Shown here one piece after another: positions 43,970 through 53,679 of a stretch of DNA of 64,000 nt. The stretch's first letter is position 1. Each line of letters begins with the position of its first letter. The stretch is taken from NCBI RefSeq assembly GCF_014697545.1, contig NZ_JACJSA010000020.1:89537-153536 (forward strand). The letters are read 5' to 3'. This DNA is from Oscillatoria sp. FACHB-1407. Lineage in GTDB: Bacteria > Cyanobacteriota > Cyanobacteriia > Elainellales > Elainellaceae. The translations under genes and the position numbers were made by a program. The notes below the pieces were generated by a model that searched no databases, was not told the DNA's origin, and worked only from the letters and a program-made list of their open reading frames with translations.

Positions 43970-44965
43970 ATGCCAAACCCTTTTGCACCCGAAAAAAATA
44001 CTCATTGGACTCGACGACGACTCCTCCAGGCTGGATTAGCAGGGGTGGGGTTAGGAGGGGCAGCGATCGCCCTCAATCAACTTCAATCTCGCTCCTCAAT
44101 AAAGATTCCCCCGATTCCTCAGGAGGCGATGGCGGGTATTGACGGTATCTTTCCGATGCAAACGTTGCGGCAGTTTGATTACGGCACGGTCAAACAGGAA
44201 AATGGACGTACCATCCGCGAATTTCAGATTGAGGTAGGCACTAAACCGATTCAACTCAACAGTGCGGTGTCGTTTGTTTCCTGGTGTTTTAATGGGCAGG
44301 TGCCAGGACCGACCTTACGGGCACGGGAGGGCGATCGCGTTCGGGTGGTGTTTATGAATCGGGGTGGACACTCCCATTCGCTACACTTTCACGGCATCCA
44401 CCCACCTGAAATGGATGGAATTCGCCCGATCCGCAATGACACTGCCTTTATCTACGAGTTTGATGCTGAGCCATTTGGTGTGCATCTCTATCACTGCCAC
44501 ATTGCCCCAGTCACGCGCCACATTGGGAAAGGATTGTATGGCATGTTTATCATCGACCCACCGCGCGATCGCCCTCCTGCGGATGAAATGGTGTTGATCA
44601 TGGCAGGCTATGACACCAATGAGGACGGGCACAACGAGTTGTACGCTTTTAATGGCATTCCTAACTACTACATGCAGCACCCAATTCCAATTCAGCAGAA
44701 TCAATTGGTGCGGTTGTATGTGTTGAATATGATTGAGTTTGATGTTGCTGCGACATTTCACCTGCACGCCAATCTGTTTCGTGTGTATCCCACTGGGAGA
44801 ACGTTAGAACCAACCGTAGAAACAGATGTAGTGACGATGGGAACTGCTGAACGGCACATTTTGGAGTTTAGTAGCCGTTACACTGGAGAATTTATGTTTC
44901 ATCCCCATCAAGATGTAATTGCTGAAGCTGGTTGTATGGGGCGTTTTAGCGTGGTCAGCGGATAA
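43970..44965 (+). CDS. Two-domain multicopper oxidase with Tat signal
   Basis: A 331-residue protein. RRRLLQAGLAGVGLG at about 15-29 is a Tat signal. The first cupredoxin domain has HSHSLHFHGIHP (His 139, His 141) and HLYHCHIAPVTRHIGKGLYGM with Cys 176, the type 1 copper ligand set. The second domain has FHLHANLF and FHPHQDV but no Cys, so type 1 copper is only in domain one (the type C layout). Such enzymes oxidise a metal or phenol with O2 in the periplasm. An HHH lipoprotein and an FTR1 permease lie downstream, so ferrous iron is a likely substrate. Confidence 0.9.
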   Translation: MPNPFAPEKNTHWTRRRLLQAGLAGVGLGGAAIALNQLQSRSSIKIPPIPQEAMAGIDGIFPMQTLRQFDYGTVKQENGRTIREFQIEVGTKPIQLNSAVSFVSWCFNGQVPGPTLRAREGDRVRVVFMNRGGHSHSLHFHGIHPPEMDGIRPIRNDTAFIYEFDAEPFGVHLYHCHIAPVTRHIGKGLYGMFIIDPPRDRPPADEMVLIMAGYDTNEDGHNELYAFNGIPNYYMQHPIPIQQNQLVRLYVLNMIEFDVAATFHLHANLFRVYPTGRTLEPTVETDVVTMGTAERHILEFSSRYTGEFMFHPHQDVIAEAGCMGRFSVVSG

Positions 44966-45530
44966 AGCAGTGAAAGCGTGAAGAGGTGAAGAGAAAGCAA
45001 TTGCAGGGTGCTGTTAGCTCACCGTAACGCACTACAAAGAAACAAAAAATAGAGGAATGAGCGCACACTCATGAGATCCTCACAAGATCCTCACAAGATT
45101 TTGAGAAGAAGAGAGCAGTTGAGGCGATCAAGGAGTTTGAACCGATCCTTATTGTGCTCTATAGCCGTAGCCACATTTGATGGTGCGGAGGCGAGTCAGG
45201 CAGCTTTCCCAGCGTCAGGGTTTGAGCCATTGCCTTTGCCTTAAGCTTTCTGACCAAAGCTATATTCTTTTGTCCTTCTGAAATAGCTTCTAGTTAAGAA
45301 TCGTTTTCAATATAGTTGACAGTAATTCTCAAAAGTAGCAAGATGAATCCTGTAATGGTAACGATTGCAAAATAATGATGCTCTGTAGTTTTGTGGAGTG
45401 AGTAAACCTCCACAACAACAAAATCACCTTTAGGTAAACCCCTTCCCCTCTCAGGGGGATGCTACGGGCAAGGGAACTGGGATTTAAGGGGATAAACCCT
45501 ATAAAAGCTGTGTATTGATGGAGAGATAAA
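44966..45530. other. Intergenic region carrying MITE copy 3
   Basis: No gene seen. MITE copy 3 fills 45160-45264. ATCCTCACAAG occurs twice in tandem near 45076-45098. The 3' end should hold the promoter for the HHH lipoprotein gene. Confidence 0.5.
45160..45264 (-). mobile_element. MITE-like repeat, copy 3
   Basis: The reverse complement of copy 1, from TATAGCCGTAGCC to GACCAAAGCTATA, 105 bases. Its ends are TATAGC and GCTATA. Confidence 0.85.
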
Positions 45531-46550
45531 ATGCGAGTGCTTCGATATTTGATGATTGCAATCACGATCGCGTGTTTGGCAATTGGTCTAAATAATTGTG
45601 CCAGTTCAAGACCGTCTGATGTCGCGTTACCCCCTGCTGTGACTAGCCCGGCGGCAACTGATACCACAACCGATAGTGGCGATCGCAAAATCAATATCAA
45701 CACCGCAATTTTGTCAGAGTTAGACAAACTAGAGGCGGAACTGGGCATTCCTGCGTTGTCCCACCAGATTCAAGCTAGTCGCCCCTACGGCAGCCCTGCC
45801 GATCTGGTTAGCAAAGGTGTTTTAACGCAGGAGCAGTTTGCTCAAATTCAAGACCAGATAACGGTTGAAGAAATTGTTCTAACGGGAGAAGCCAGAGATG
45901 TCGATTACCTGCTGAAGTTGGGCTTGATGAAGGGGCACATGATCATTGCAGGACAGTTGTTAGAACTGGGCTTTCCCGATAAAGCAGAACCGCACCTGGG
46001 TCACCCTGTTGAAGAAATTTATGTCGATATTGCTGAGCAGTTGCCCGAACGCGGTGTATCTGATTTTAGTGAGGGGCTGATTCAGGTGCAGGAGCTAGTA
46101 CGCTCTAAACCCAATGATCCACAAGTACAATCGGCGTTTGAGGCAGCGAACAAAGCCATTGATGAGGCGATCGCCGTTCTTCCCGCAGAGCAACGCCAAT
46201 CCCCCGCTTTTGTGTTGCAAGTCATCAACGGTATGTTAGACACAGCAGCGGCTGAATACACAGCTTCGATCAGCGATGGCAAAATTACGGCGGAGATTGA
46301 ATATCAAGATTCACGCGGGTTTGTCGAATATTCCAAAGACACCCTCTTCAGGTCAATTGAAACCAAACTAACTGAAGAGAATGAGGAAGTCGCTCGAACC
46401 CTCAACTCTGAGCTTTCTGGCTTGTTTGCAGCGTGGCCTCAACCTATTCCCCCGACGACTCCTGTAGTGGCAGCAGATGACGTTGCAAATCAGGTCAAAC
46501 GCTTTGAAACAACCAGCACCCCGGTTATTGAATCTGCTTCAATCCGCTAA
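45531..46550 (+). CDS. HHH-motif lipoprotein, FTR1-associated
   Basis: A 339-residue protein. LNNCASS at about residues 20-26 is a lipobox, with Cys near 23. A helix-hairpin-helix (KININTAILSELDKL with GIPALSHQIQASRP) follows, as in ComEA. Then a section with GQLLELGFPDKAEPHLGHP, rich in His and acidic residues, might bind metal. The FTR1 permease starts five bases downstream, so the two are cotranslated. It is probably periplasmic and helps feed iron to FTR1; this is inference from position. Confidence 0.78.
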   Translation: MRVLRYLMIAITIACLAIGLNNCASSRPSDVALPPAVTSPAATDTTTDSGDRKININTAILSELDKLEAELGIPALSHQIQASRPYGSPADLVSKGVLTQEQFAQIQDQITVEEIVLTGEARDVDYLLKLGLMKGHMIIAGQLLELGFPDKAEPHLGHPVEEIYVDIAEQLPERGVSDFSEGLIQVQELVRSKPNDPQVQSAFEAANKAIDEAIAVLPAEQRQSPAFVLQVINGMLDTAAAEYTASISDGKITAEIEYQDSRGFVEYSKDTLFRSIETKLTEENEEVARTLNSELSGLFAAWPQPIPPTTPVVAADDVANQVKRFETTSTPVIESASIR

Positions 46551-46555
46551 TCCAT

Positions 46556-47476
46556 ATGAATCTGAGTCTGATACTTCCCTCTTTTATCATCACGCTGCGA
46601 GAAGGTGTAGAAGCGGCACTTGTCGTGGGCATTGTGCTGGCGTGTTTGCAAAAAGCCAAACGCACTCAACTCAATTCCTGGGTTTATCTGGGGTTAGCGG
46701 CAGGGGTTCTAGTTAGTGCTTTGATTGGCTTACTATTTGGCTGGATCATCCGTGCCCTCGGATCTGCCAGTCCTGCTACAGAACCCCTTTTAGAAGCTGG
46801 ATTTAGTGCGATCGCAATTGTGTTGCTGAGTTGGATGTTGATCTGGATGACTCAGCAAGCCCGCTCAATGCGAATGTTGGTTGAAGGGGAAGTCACTCAG
46901 GCATTGAGCAACCATGCTAGTGCAGCTTGGGGTATCTTTAGCCTGATTTTTATCGCGGTTTTGCGTGAAGGGTTTGAAACGATTGTTTTCATTGCTGCCA
47001 AGTTTCAGCAGGGAATGCTGCCTGCATTGGGGGCATTTGCTGGATTAGTTACGGCTGCTGTGATTGGTATTGCTTTGTTTAAGTGGGGCGTCAAACTCAA
47101 TCTGCGATTGTTTTTTCAGGTCATGGGGGTTTTGTTGTTGCTAGTCGTAGCAGGATTGGTCATTACCACGTTAGGACACGCTGATGCAGTCATGGCTATT
47201 TTGGCAGGTCGCGATCGCGCCTCTGCGTCTCTCTGTTTCTACTATGAACACTTCACCCGCGTTCACTCTTGTATTTTGGGTCCGCTCGTATGGGATTTCT
47301 CAGCCTTCCTGCCCGATGACCAATTCCCTGGATTGATTCTCAGTGCTCTATTTGGTTACACTCAACGGCTCTATCAAGTGCAGGCGATCGCCTATTTTCT
47401 TTTTTTAATCACCGTTGGTGGACTGTACTTCCAGAGCCTTTCGGGTCGGCTCCTCCCTCTACGCCTTCAGAAGTAG
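46556..47476 (+). CDS. FTR1-family high-affinity iron permease
   Basis: A 306-residue protein with seven membrane helices and two REGxE motifs, TLREGVEAALVV near the start and VLREGFETIVFI near 138. These Glu residues carry iron through the membrane. It pairs with an oxidase in fungi (Fet3) and with EfeO/EfeB in bacteria. A multicopper oxidase and an HHH lipoprotein sit upstream on the same strand. Confidence 0.93.
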   Translation: MNLSLILPSFIITLREGVEAALVVGIVLACLQKAKRTQLNSWVYLGLAAGVLVSALIGLLFGWIIRALGSASPATEPLLEAGFSAIAIVLLSWMLIWMTQQARSMRMLVEGEVTQALSNHASAAWGIFSLIFIAVLREGFETIVFIAAKFQQGMLPALGAFAGLVTAAVIGIALFKWGVKLNLRLFFQVMGVLLLLVVAGLVITTLGHADAVMAILAGRDRASASLCFYYEHFTRVHSCILGPLVWDFSAFLPDDQFPGLILSALFGYTQRLYQVQAIAYFLFLITVGGLYFQSLSGRLLPLRLQK

Positions 47477-47531
47477 CCTCGATTCCCAGATGGTTGAGGA
47501 ATCTGGGAATTTCAAGTACTTTTTGATTGCT

Positions 47532-47930
47532 TTACCGAGAGGTACAAACCCACATGATGGGAGCACAGTCAGCACCGTAGGCACTGCATGTCTCAACCGC
47601 ATAGCCTTCTGCAATCGAACGATTGATGCCCCAACCTGACCCATAGGCTCCATTAGAAGCCGTCGCTAAAGCACCACAGGCATTGCGAAACCACAGCAAC
47701 ACTTGACAATCGCTGCTACCCGAATGAGCTTCGCACTCGTTCAATGCTCGTATTTCTGCATCACCTTGCGTTGGGTAGTCGCGGGAGTAGCCGTATCCCC
47801 CGGTTGCCTCAGAGTAAGCGATCGCTCCAAACTTATCAGCGGCAAGTGCCTGTGTTGTTGCGACTAACGCGATCGCTGGAAGGCTTGCAATAGCTGCACC
47901 AACTCTCCGACTCCATTTTGACTTAAACAT
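47532..47930 (-). CDS. Secreted DUF4189-domain protein
   Basis: A 132-residue protein from the ATG at 47930. A signal peptide ends near TTQALA (about 31). The mature part (KFGAIAYSEATGGYGYSRDY and later Cys-rich region with six Cys) matches DUF4189. It should be a disulfide-bonded periplasmic or extracellular protein of unknown role. Confidence 0.88.
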   Translation of the reverse strand: MFKSKWSRRVGAAIASLPAIALVATTQALAADKFGAIAYSEATGGYGYSRDYPTQGDAEIRALNECEAHSGSSDCQVLLWFRNACGALATASNGAYGSGWGINRSIAEGYAVETCSAYGADCAPIMWVCTSR

Positions 47931-48030
47931 ATTCTCTTCTTGGTGAAAACTGCTCAAATCTAACAACACCAATAATTTGTTGTCGAGAGAGGTTAACTAT
48001 TCTTTTTGCAGAAGAGAACATCGCAGCAAG

Positions 48031-48048
48031 TTGACGTTAACGTTAAAG
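48031..48048 (+). promoter_or_regulatory. Operator-like motif, site 1
   Basis: TTGACGTTAACGTTAAAG. It contains the palindrome ACGTTAACGT and TTGACG, a good -35 element. It lies 32 bases before the MerR start. The same pattern repeats at 48475 and 48574. Confidence 0.65.
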
Positions 48049-48079
48049 TCGTGATACAACTATTGATGTGAACAACAAA

Positions 48080-48457
48080 ATGCGTATCGGAGAATTGGCT
48101 AAGCTGGCAGGCGTGACCCCTCGCACCATTCGCTATTACGAGAGTTTAGGGCTACTCGGACCCAGCGAACGTGAGGGTAAAGGGTTTCGTTATTATACCG
48201 AAACTGAACTGGAGCGTTTAGAAAAGATTCACGCCTTCAAAGAGTTAGGGTTGACGTTGGAAGAAATCGCCGATGTCATGCCCGTCTACTATGCTGACCC
48301 GACTCGCGTTCAAGGTAAACGCAAAATTGTGGAGATCCTCAAGGGTCACCTTCAAGATACTGATGAAAAAATTCAGGCATTGATTCAATTTCGTTCTGAT
48401 TTGCAGAGCAACATCGATCGCATTCAACAGTGGATTGATGCTCAGGCCGAAAGCTAA
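48080..48457 (+). CDS. MerR-family transcriptional regulator
   Basis: A 125-residue protein with the MerR helix-turn-helix and wing (MRIGELAKLAGVTPRTIRYY, then ESLGLL and GKGFRYYTETEL) and a long coiled coil (DTDEKIQALIQFRSDLQSNI). It lacks the Cys triad of metal sensors. The GTG at 48068 is an alternative start. The repeat motif before it and before the downstream genes suggests it controls its own gene and the detoxification genes that follow. Confidence 0.93.
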   Translation: MRIGELAKLAGVTPRTIRYYESLGLLGPSEREGKGFRYYTETELERLEKIHAFKELGLTLEEIADVMPVYYADPTRVQGKRKIVEILKGHLQDTDEKIQALIQFRSDLQSNIDRIQQWIDAQAES

Positions 48458-48474
48458 TTCCTTTTAGCTAAAAT

Positions 48475-48495
48475 CTGACGTTTACGTAAAGGTTG
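48475..48495 (+). promoter_or_regulatory. Operator-like motif, site 2
   Basis: CTGACGTTTACGTAAAGG. It holds ACGTTTACGT in place of the palindrome at site 1. It lies just after the MerR stop. Confidence 0.6.
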
Positions 48496-48573
48496 TTTCT
48501 AGACGATATAAGTTAAGTACGCAATATTCAACCCTGAATCTTTAGAATTCGTGAGTAACGTTGTATTTCCTTT

Positions 48574-48594
48574 CTGACGTTGACGTAAAGGATA
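48574..48594 (+). promoter_or_regulatory. Operator-like motif, site 3
   Basis: CTGACGTTGACGTAAAGG. It lies about eight bases before the ATG of the carboxymuconolactone decarboxylase gene. The three sites agree in TGACGTTnACGTnAA. Confidence 0.6.
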
Positions 48595-48601
48595 TTAAAC
48601 A

Positions 48602-49069
48602 ATGCATTCTTCTCAAACTGATTTGCATAACCGTGTCGCTTCTGGGGTCCAACAGGAGCGATCGCCTCAATCTTCAGAATCCATGGCTGGCGATCGCTAT
48701 CAGCGAGGGTGGGCAAAGCTTCAGGAGATTGATGGTGAAGCGGGAGAACGAGTGATTGAAAGTCTCAAGGCGATCGCACCTGATTTAGGACGTTACATTA
48801 TTGAGTTTGCGTTTGGAGATGTCTACTCGCGCCCAGAACTGGACTTGAAATCTAGGGAAATCGCGACTGTCGCGGCTCTCACGGCAATGGGGACTGCTCA
48901 AGCACAACTTAAAGTTCACATCCATGCTGCTCTCAATGTGGGTTGCAGTCGTGCAGAAATTGTTGAGGTGATTTTGCAAATGGCAGTATATGCCGGGTTT
49001 CCGGCTGCGCTGAATGGTATTGCCATTGCTCAACAGGTTTTTGCTGAACGGGATCAACCGTCTCGATAA
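48602..49069 (+). CDS. Carboxymuconolactone decarboxylase/AhpD-like protein
   Basis: A 155-residue helical protein. The core KSREIATVAALTAMGTAQAQ leads to LKVHIHAALNVGCSRAEIVE, the family's active-site section, here with the Cys in GCSRAEI. The usual CxxC of AhpD is not present, so a decarboxylase-like or structural role is likelier than peroxide reduction. The gene lies under two operator-like motifs and next to the MerR gene. Confidence 0.88.
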   Translation: MHSSQTDLHNRVASGVQQERSPQSSESMAGDRYQRGWAKLQEIDGEAGERVIESLKAIAPDLGRYIIEFAFGDVYSRPELDLKSREIATVAALTAMGTAQAQLKVHIHAALNVGCSRAEIVEVILQMAVYAGFPAALNGIAIAQQVFAERDQPSR

Positions 49070-49220
49070 GACTAATTTCCTCAATTGCTACTACAGGTTA
49101 AATTCCCAACACCTATGGTATTTCCCCCTCAGCGAAGCGAGGTTGAAAAGAGTTAGATGGATCACCTTCAAGGATGAAATAAACATCTCATAGATTGCTT
49201 TTGTTGAAAGGAGATTACGA

Positions 49221-49508
49221 ATGCCAACAGGTTGCTCTTCCAGAACTCACACAAACACTCATGTAATCAAAGAAGAAAATTTTCACAACTTAGTGAGTAG
49301 TAACAATGATTCAAAAAAACCGACACCTTTTGATGACGAACAGTATCGTTTGTGGTTATTGGATAAGCGTGAAGACAAAACTTTAGCTGTCCTTCTAGTG
49401 GAATTGGAAGAGGTTGAAGAACAAATGGATAACTTACAGCAGTTACGTCTAGATCTGATGGAAGAAATAGTAGCCATCAAACAGCAAGCATCCTACGAAG
49501 ACTTTTAG
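49221..49508 (+). CDS. 95-residue coiled-coil protein (paralogue of 14406-14573)
   Basis: A small protein with AAAGGAG about eight bases before its ATG. From about residue 55 it reads KTLAVLLVELEEVEEQMDNL, which matches the 14406 protein, then DLMEEIVAIKQQ. The N-terminal half is polar and has no counterpart there. Function unknown. Confidence 0.75.
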   Translation: MPTGCSSRTHTNTHVIKEENFHNLVSSNNDSKKPTPFDDEQYRLWLLDKREDKTLAVLLVELEEVEEQMDNLQQLRLDLMEEIVAIKQQASYEDF

Positions 49509-49580
49509 AAGAGTCAAAACGATGGTTCGATCATTTTTGATGTATTGCCTCCCTTCATCTTTTCCCCTTCTCTACTCCTT

Positions 49581-50285
49581 ATGCCCCACTCTCCACCCTG
49601 GCTCTACAACGAGTTTCAGCACGTTGGGACTGACTTCGAAGATCCCACTCAGGTTGAAACCTACGATCGCAATCAGCGTTCTTCCACTCCTGAAACAGAG
49701 CAAGCTTTAATCACTCAATTGGGTATATTTGGAGGTCACACTGTTATCGACTTGGGTTGCGGTACGGGCACATTTGCCATTCAAGCGGCATTAGCTGGTG
49801 CTCAAGTCTTTGCGATCGATGTGTCACAGAATATGTTGACTTACGCGCAACGCAAAGCTGAGTCTTCTGGAGCAACAAACATTCAGTTTCATCAGGCAGG
49901 TTTTCTCACGTACGAGCACACCGCTGTACCCGTTGACTTCATCGTCAGTAAATTTGCGTTGCATCATCTCCCCGACTTCTGGAAGATGGTCGCGTTTCAG
50001 CGAATGGTTACGATGCTCAAGCAGAACGGTACGTTTTATTTGCGAGATGTCGTGTTTTCTTTTGCCCCGTCTGACTATCAAACCCACTTAAATGACTGGA
50101 TTCAACGGATGGCGAAACCAGTTGCAGAAGGATGGACGATGCAGGATTTTGAAACTCACATTCGTGAGGAATACACTACCTTCGGTTGGATTTTAGAAGG
50201 GATGCTGACTCAGGCAGGATTGGCGATCGCCTCCGCTCACTATCCCACCCCAACCTACGCCGAATACATCTCCACCAAGCTTTGA
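49581..50285 (+). CDS. SAM-dependent class I methyltransferase
   Basis: A 234-residue protein from the ATG at 49581 (MPHSPPWLYNEFQHVG); the frame runs back to a TTG at 49545. TVIDLGCGTGTFAIQAAL and VFAIDVSQNML are the SAM-binding motifs, and KFALHHLPDFWK is a later motif. The substrate is unknown. It is about 70 bases after the coiled-coil gene. Confidence 0.88.
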   Translation: MPHSPPWLYNEFQHVGTDFEDPTQVETYDRNQRSSTPETEQALITQLGIFGGHTVIDLGCGTGTFAIQAALAGAQVFAIDVSQNMLTYAQRKAESSGATNIQFHQAGFLTYEHTAVPVDFIVSKFALHHLPDFWKMVAFQRMVTMLKQNGTFYLRDVVFSFAPSDYQTHLNDWIQRMAKPVAEGWTMQDFETHIREEYTTFGWILEGMLTQAGLAIASAHYPTPTYAEYISTKL

Positions 50286-50329
50286 GCGTTTAATCCACGT
50301 TTATCACCTTAAATTTAGGAGCAGAAATC

Positions 50330-51079
50330 ATGTCTGACAAATTGAAAGGCAAAGTGGCGATCGTGACTGGAGCCTCGTCTGGTATTGGTGAAGCCACCGC
50401 TCTGGCTCTGGCAGCAGAAGGAGCAAGTGTGGCGATCGCCGCCCGTCGAAGCGATCGCTTAGAGACACTCGCAAGCCGCATCACCGAGAAAGGAGGGCAG
50501 GTGCTCACCATCACCGCCGATGTAGCTGACGAAGCACAGGTCAACGATATGGTGCAGCAAACCCATGCCAAATTTGGCAGAGTCGATATTCTCGTCAACA
50601 ACGCTGGGGTTATGTTGTTGGGTCCCATTGAAGGCGCAAACACCGAAGATTGGCGACGCATGATTAACGTGAATGTGTTGGGGTTGATGTATGCCACCCA
50701 TGCCGTATTGCCTCTGATGAAAGCACAGGGCATCGGACACATCGTCAACATCTCCTCGGTGGCAGGTCGAATTGCGAGTGCCAATACAGGCGTGTACAAC
50801 GCCACTAAGTGGGCAGTGGGAGCCTTTTCGGAGTCGCTGCGGAAAGAGGTTTACCAGAGCAATATCCGGGTCACGATCATCGAGCCAGGGTTGGTCGCCA
50901 CGGAACTGCCGCAGCACATCACCAATCCCATGGCAAAGGAAGCTGCACTGGGGTTTTATGGCTCTGTCAAAAATCTGGACAGTGAGGACATTGCAGCCGC
51001 GATCGCCTATGCAGTTACGCAGCCACCCCACGTCAATGTGAATGAGATTTTGATTCGCCCTACAGAACAAGAACGCTAA
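50330..51079 (+). CDS. Short-chain dehydrogenase/reductase
   Basis: A 249-residue SDR: VAIVTGASSGIGEATALALA (cofactor loop), NNAGVM, NISSVAG and YNATKWAV (Tyr-Lys of the active site). AARRSDR at the end of strand two suggests NADP(H). It is followed after 21 bases by the aldo/keto reductase, so both are one operon and both reduce carbonyls. Confidence 0.94.
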   Translation: MSDKLKGKVAIVTGASSGIGEATALALAAEGASVAIAARRSDRLETLASRITEKGGQVLTITADVADEAQVNDMVQQTHAKFGRVDILVNNAGVMLLGPIEGANTEDWRRMINVNVLGLMYATHAVLPLMKAQGIGHIVNISSVAGRIASANTGVYNATKWAVGAFSESLRKEVYQSNIRVTIIEPGLVATELPQHITNPMAKEAALGFYGSVKNLDSEDIAAAIAYAVTQPPHVNVNEILIRPTEQER

Positions 51080-51100
51080 CCATTACTCAGGAGAAACCTC

Positions 51101-52081
<981 letters not shown>

Positions 52082-52097
52082 AGAAGGATAAAGAATG

Positions 52098-52139
52098 AAG
52101 GATGAAGGATAAAAAAGCTTCATTTCATCCTTCATCCTT
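52098..52139 (+). terminator. Hairpin after the SDR-aldo/keto reductase operon
   Basis: AAGGATGAAGGAT and ATCCTTCATCCTT form a perfect 13-base stem with a 16-base loop, starting 17 bases after the stop. No long T run follows directly, so efficiency is uncertain. Confidence 0.6.
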
Positions 52140-52336
52140 TCCTTCTCACACTTCTCCCAAAATCTAGTTTGCTAGTATATAGACTTTTATCTATGCTCAC
52201 GGAGTTTTCTATTATATTTTATCAATGAATAAAGAATCATGAGTAGATAGAAATATATCCCTCTTCCGATAGAGACAGTAGTCTGAAAGTAATTACTGTT
52301 TCTATGGAGAAAATACCGACTAGCATCTAAATTTTT

Positions 52337-53596
52337 ATGGGCAACGTTAAATTATTTGGTCTTCCTGCCGAACGGGGCAGGTGGTTTTTGATTCCCCTTG
52401 GAATTGCGGTTTTGCTTTGCCTGGGTACGGCTTACTCCTGGAGTATTTTTCGGAAGCCGATCGAAACAAGTTTGGAGGTAGGAGCAACTCAGAGTCTACT
52501 GCCCTTCACAACGTTGCTGGTGGTCTTTTCGGTCTTGATGCCCGTTACTGGGTACTACATTGAGCGATTTGGTCCACGGCGAATTACAGCGATTGGTGGA
52601 GTGATCATGGGCATTGGCTATCTTGCCTCCAGCTTTGCCCATAGCATTCCTGCTCTCGTTCTCACCTATGGGGTAATTGCCGGAATTGGGGTTGGTATCA
52701 CCTACGGTGTACCGCTAGCGGTAACTGCCAAGTGGTTTCCCGACAAGAAAGGAATTGCCGTAGGTACGACAGTGATTGGCTTTGGGCTTTCTCCCCTGGT
52801 CACTGCACCCCTCGCTCGCAATCTGATTGCGGCATATCCGCCCGATGGCTGGAAGGCGACGCTCCTCATTTTTGGAATTGCTTTTACGGCGATCGTTCTG
52901 CTGGCTTCAACCACCATGAAATATCCGCCGACAGACTGGCAACCTGGCGGGTGGCAACCTCCAGCAAGAACGCTGGCAGTCACAGGAGACGGCACACCGA
53001 TGATGCAAACCCGCACTTTTTATGGGCTATGGGTCTGCTTCATCATTGGCACTTTTGTGGGTCTTGCCGCGATCGGGATCGCTAGCCCCGTCGGACAGGA
53101 GATTGTCAAGTTAGATGCCGGGATGGCAGCCTGGACGGTTTCACTGTTTGCTGTATTTAACGGCTTGGGCCGTCCCTTTTTTGGATGGGTCGCCGATCGC
53201 TTCACCCCCAAGAATGCGGCGATCGCCTGTTACGTGCTGGTGATCATCGCCTCCATCATGATGCTGAGTGCGGGTGAAGGCAGTGTTGCAACCTACCTGA
53301 CCGCGTTTTGCTTGATTACTTTCTCCTTTGGCGGTTGGTTGGCGATCGCCCCTACTTCAACGCTGATCCTGTTTCGCTCTACGGACTATGCCAAGAACTA
53401 CGGCATCGTCTTTACCGCTTTTGGTGCAGGTGCGTTGCTGGGGACATTGACGGTGGGACGCATCCGTGATTTGTTCGGCAGCTATACGTCCTTCTTCTAC
53501 ATCACCGGGCTACTGGCGATCGTCGGGATCGTGGTCGCTGTCTTCATGCTGAAGCGCAATCCCACTGTTGCCACCGAGCTTGAACTGGGCAAGTAA
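52337..53596 (+). CDS. MFS transporter (oxalate/formate antiporter-like)
   Basis: A 419-residue protein with 12 membrane helices. YSWSIFRKPIETSLEVG near residue 35, GAIGGVGVGITYGVPL-like IAGIGVGITYGVPL near 122 and GWVADRFTPK are features of the OxlT-like MFS branch. The substrate may be a small mono- or dicarboxylate. It ends before a strong terminator and is not linked to an enzyme gene. Confidence 0.88.
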   Translation: MGNVKLFGLPAERGRWFLIPLGIAVLLCLGTAYSWSIFRKPIETSLEVGATQSLLPFTTLLVVFSVLMPVTGYYIERFGPRRITAIGGVIMGIGYLASSFAHSIPALVLTYGVIAGIGVGITYGVPLAVTAKWFPDKKGIAVGTTVIGFGLSPLVTAPLARNLIAAYPPDGWKATLLIFGIAFTAIVLLASTTMKYPPTDWQPGGWQPPARTLAVTGDGTPMMQTRTFYGLWVCFIIGTFVGLAAIGIASPVGQEIVKLDAGMAAWTVSLFAVFNGLGRPFFGWVADRFTPKNAAIACYVLVIIASIMMLSAGEGSVATYLTAFCLITFSFGGWLAIAPTSTLILFRSTDYAKNYGIVFTAFGAGALLGTLTVGRIRDLFGSYTSFFYITGLLAIVGIVVAVFMLKRNPTVATELELGK

Positions 53597-53627
53597 TGCC
53601 CGGTCTTTTTCAAGGGTCATAGGCGTC

Positions 53628-53650
53628 AGGGGCGATCGCCCCTTTTTTTT
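53628..53650 (+). terminator. Rho-independent terminator built on the HIP1 octamer
   Basis: AGGGGCGATCGCCCCT (a perfect 16-base palindrome containing GCGATCGC) is followed by a run of eight T. It lies about 30 bases after the MFS stop. Confidence 0.85.
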
Positions 53651-53679
53651 GCTTAGGATTGTGGATTTATAGCCGTATC

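Noticed and set aside
50459..51070. Minus-strand frame of 203 codons inside the SDR gene
   Set aside because: His/Cys-rich shadow of the SDR frame with no domain.
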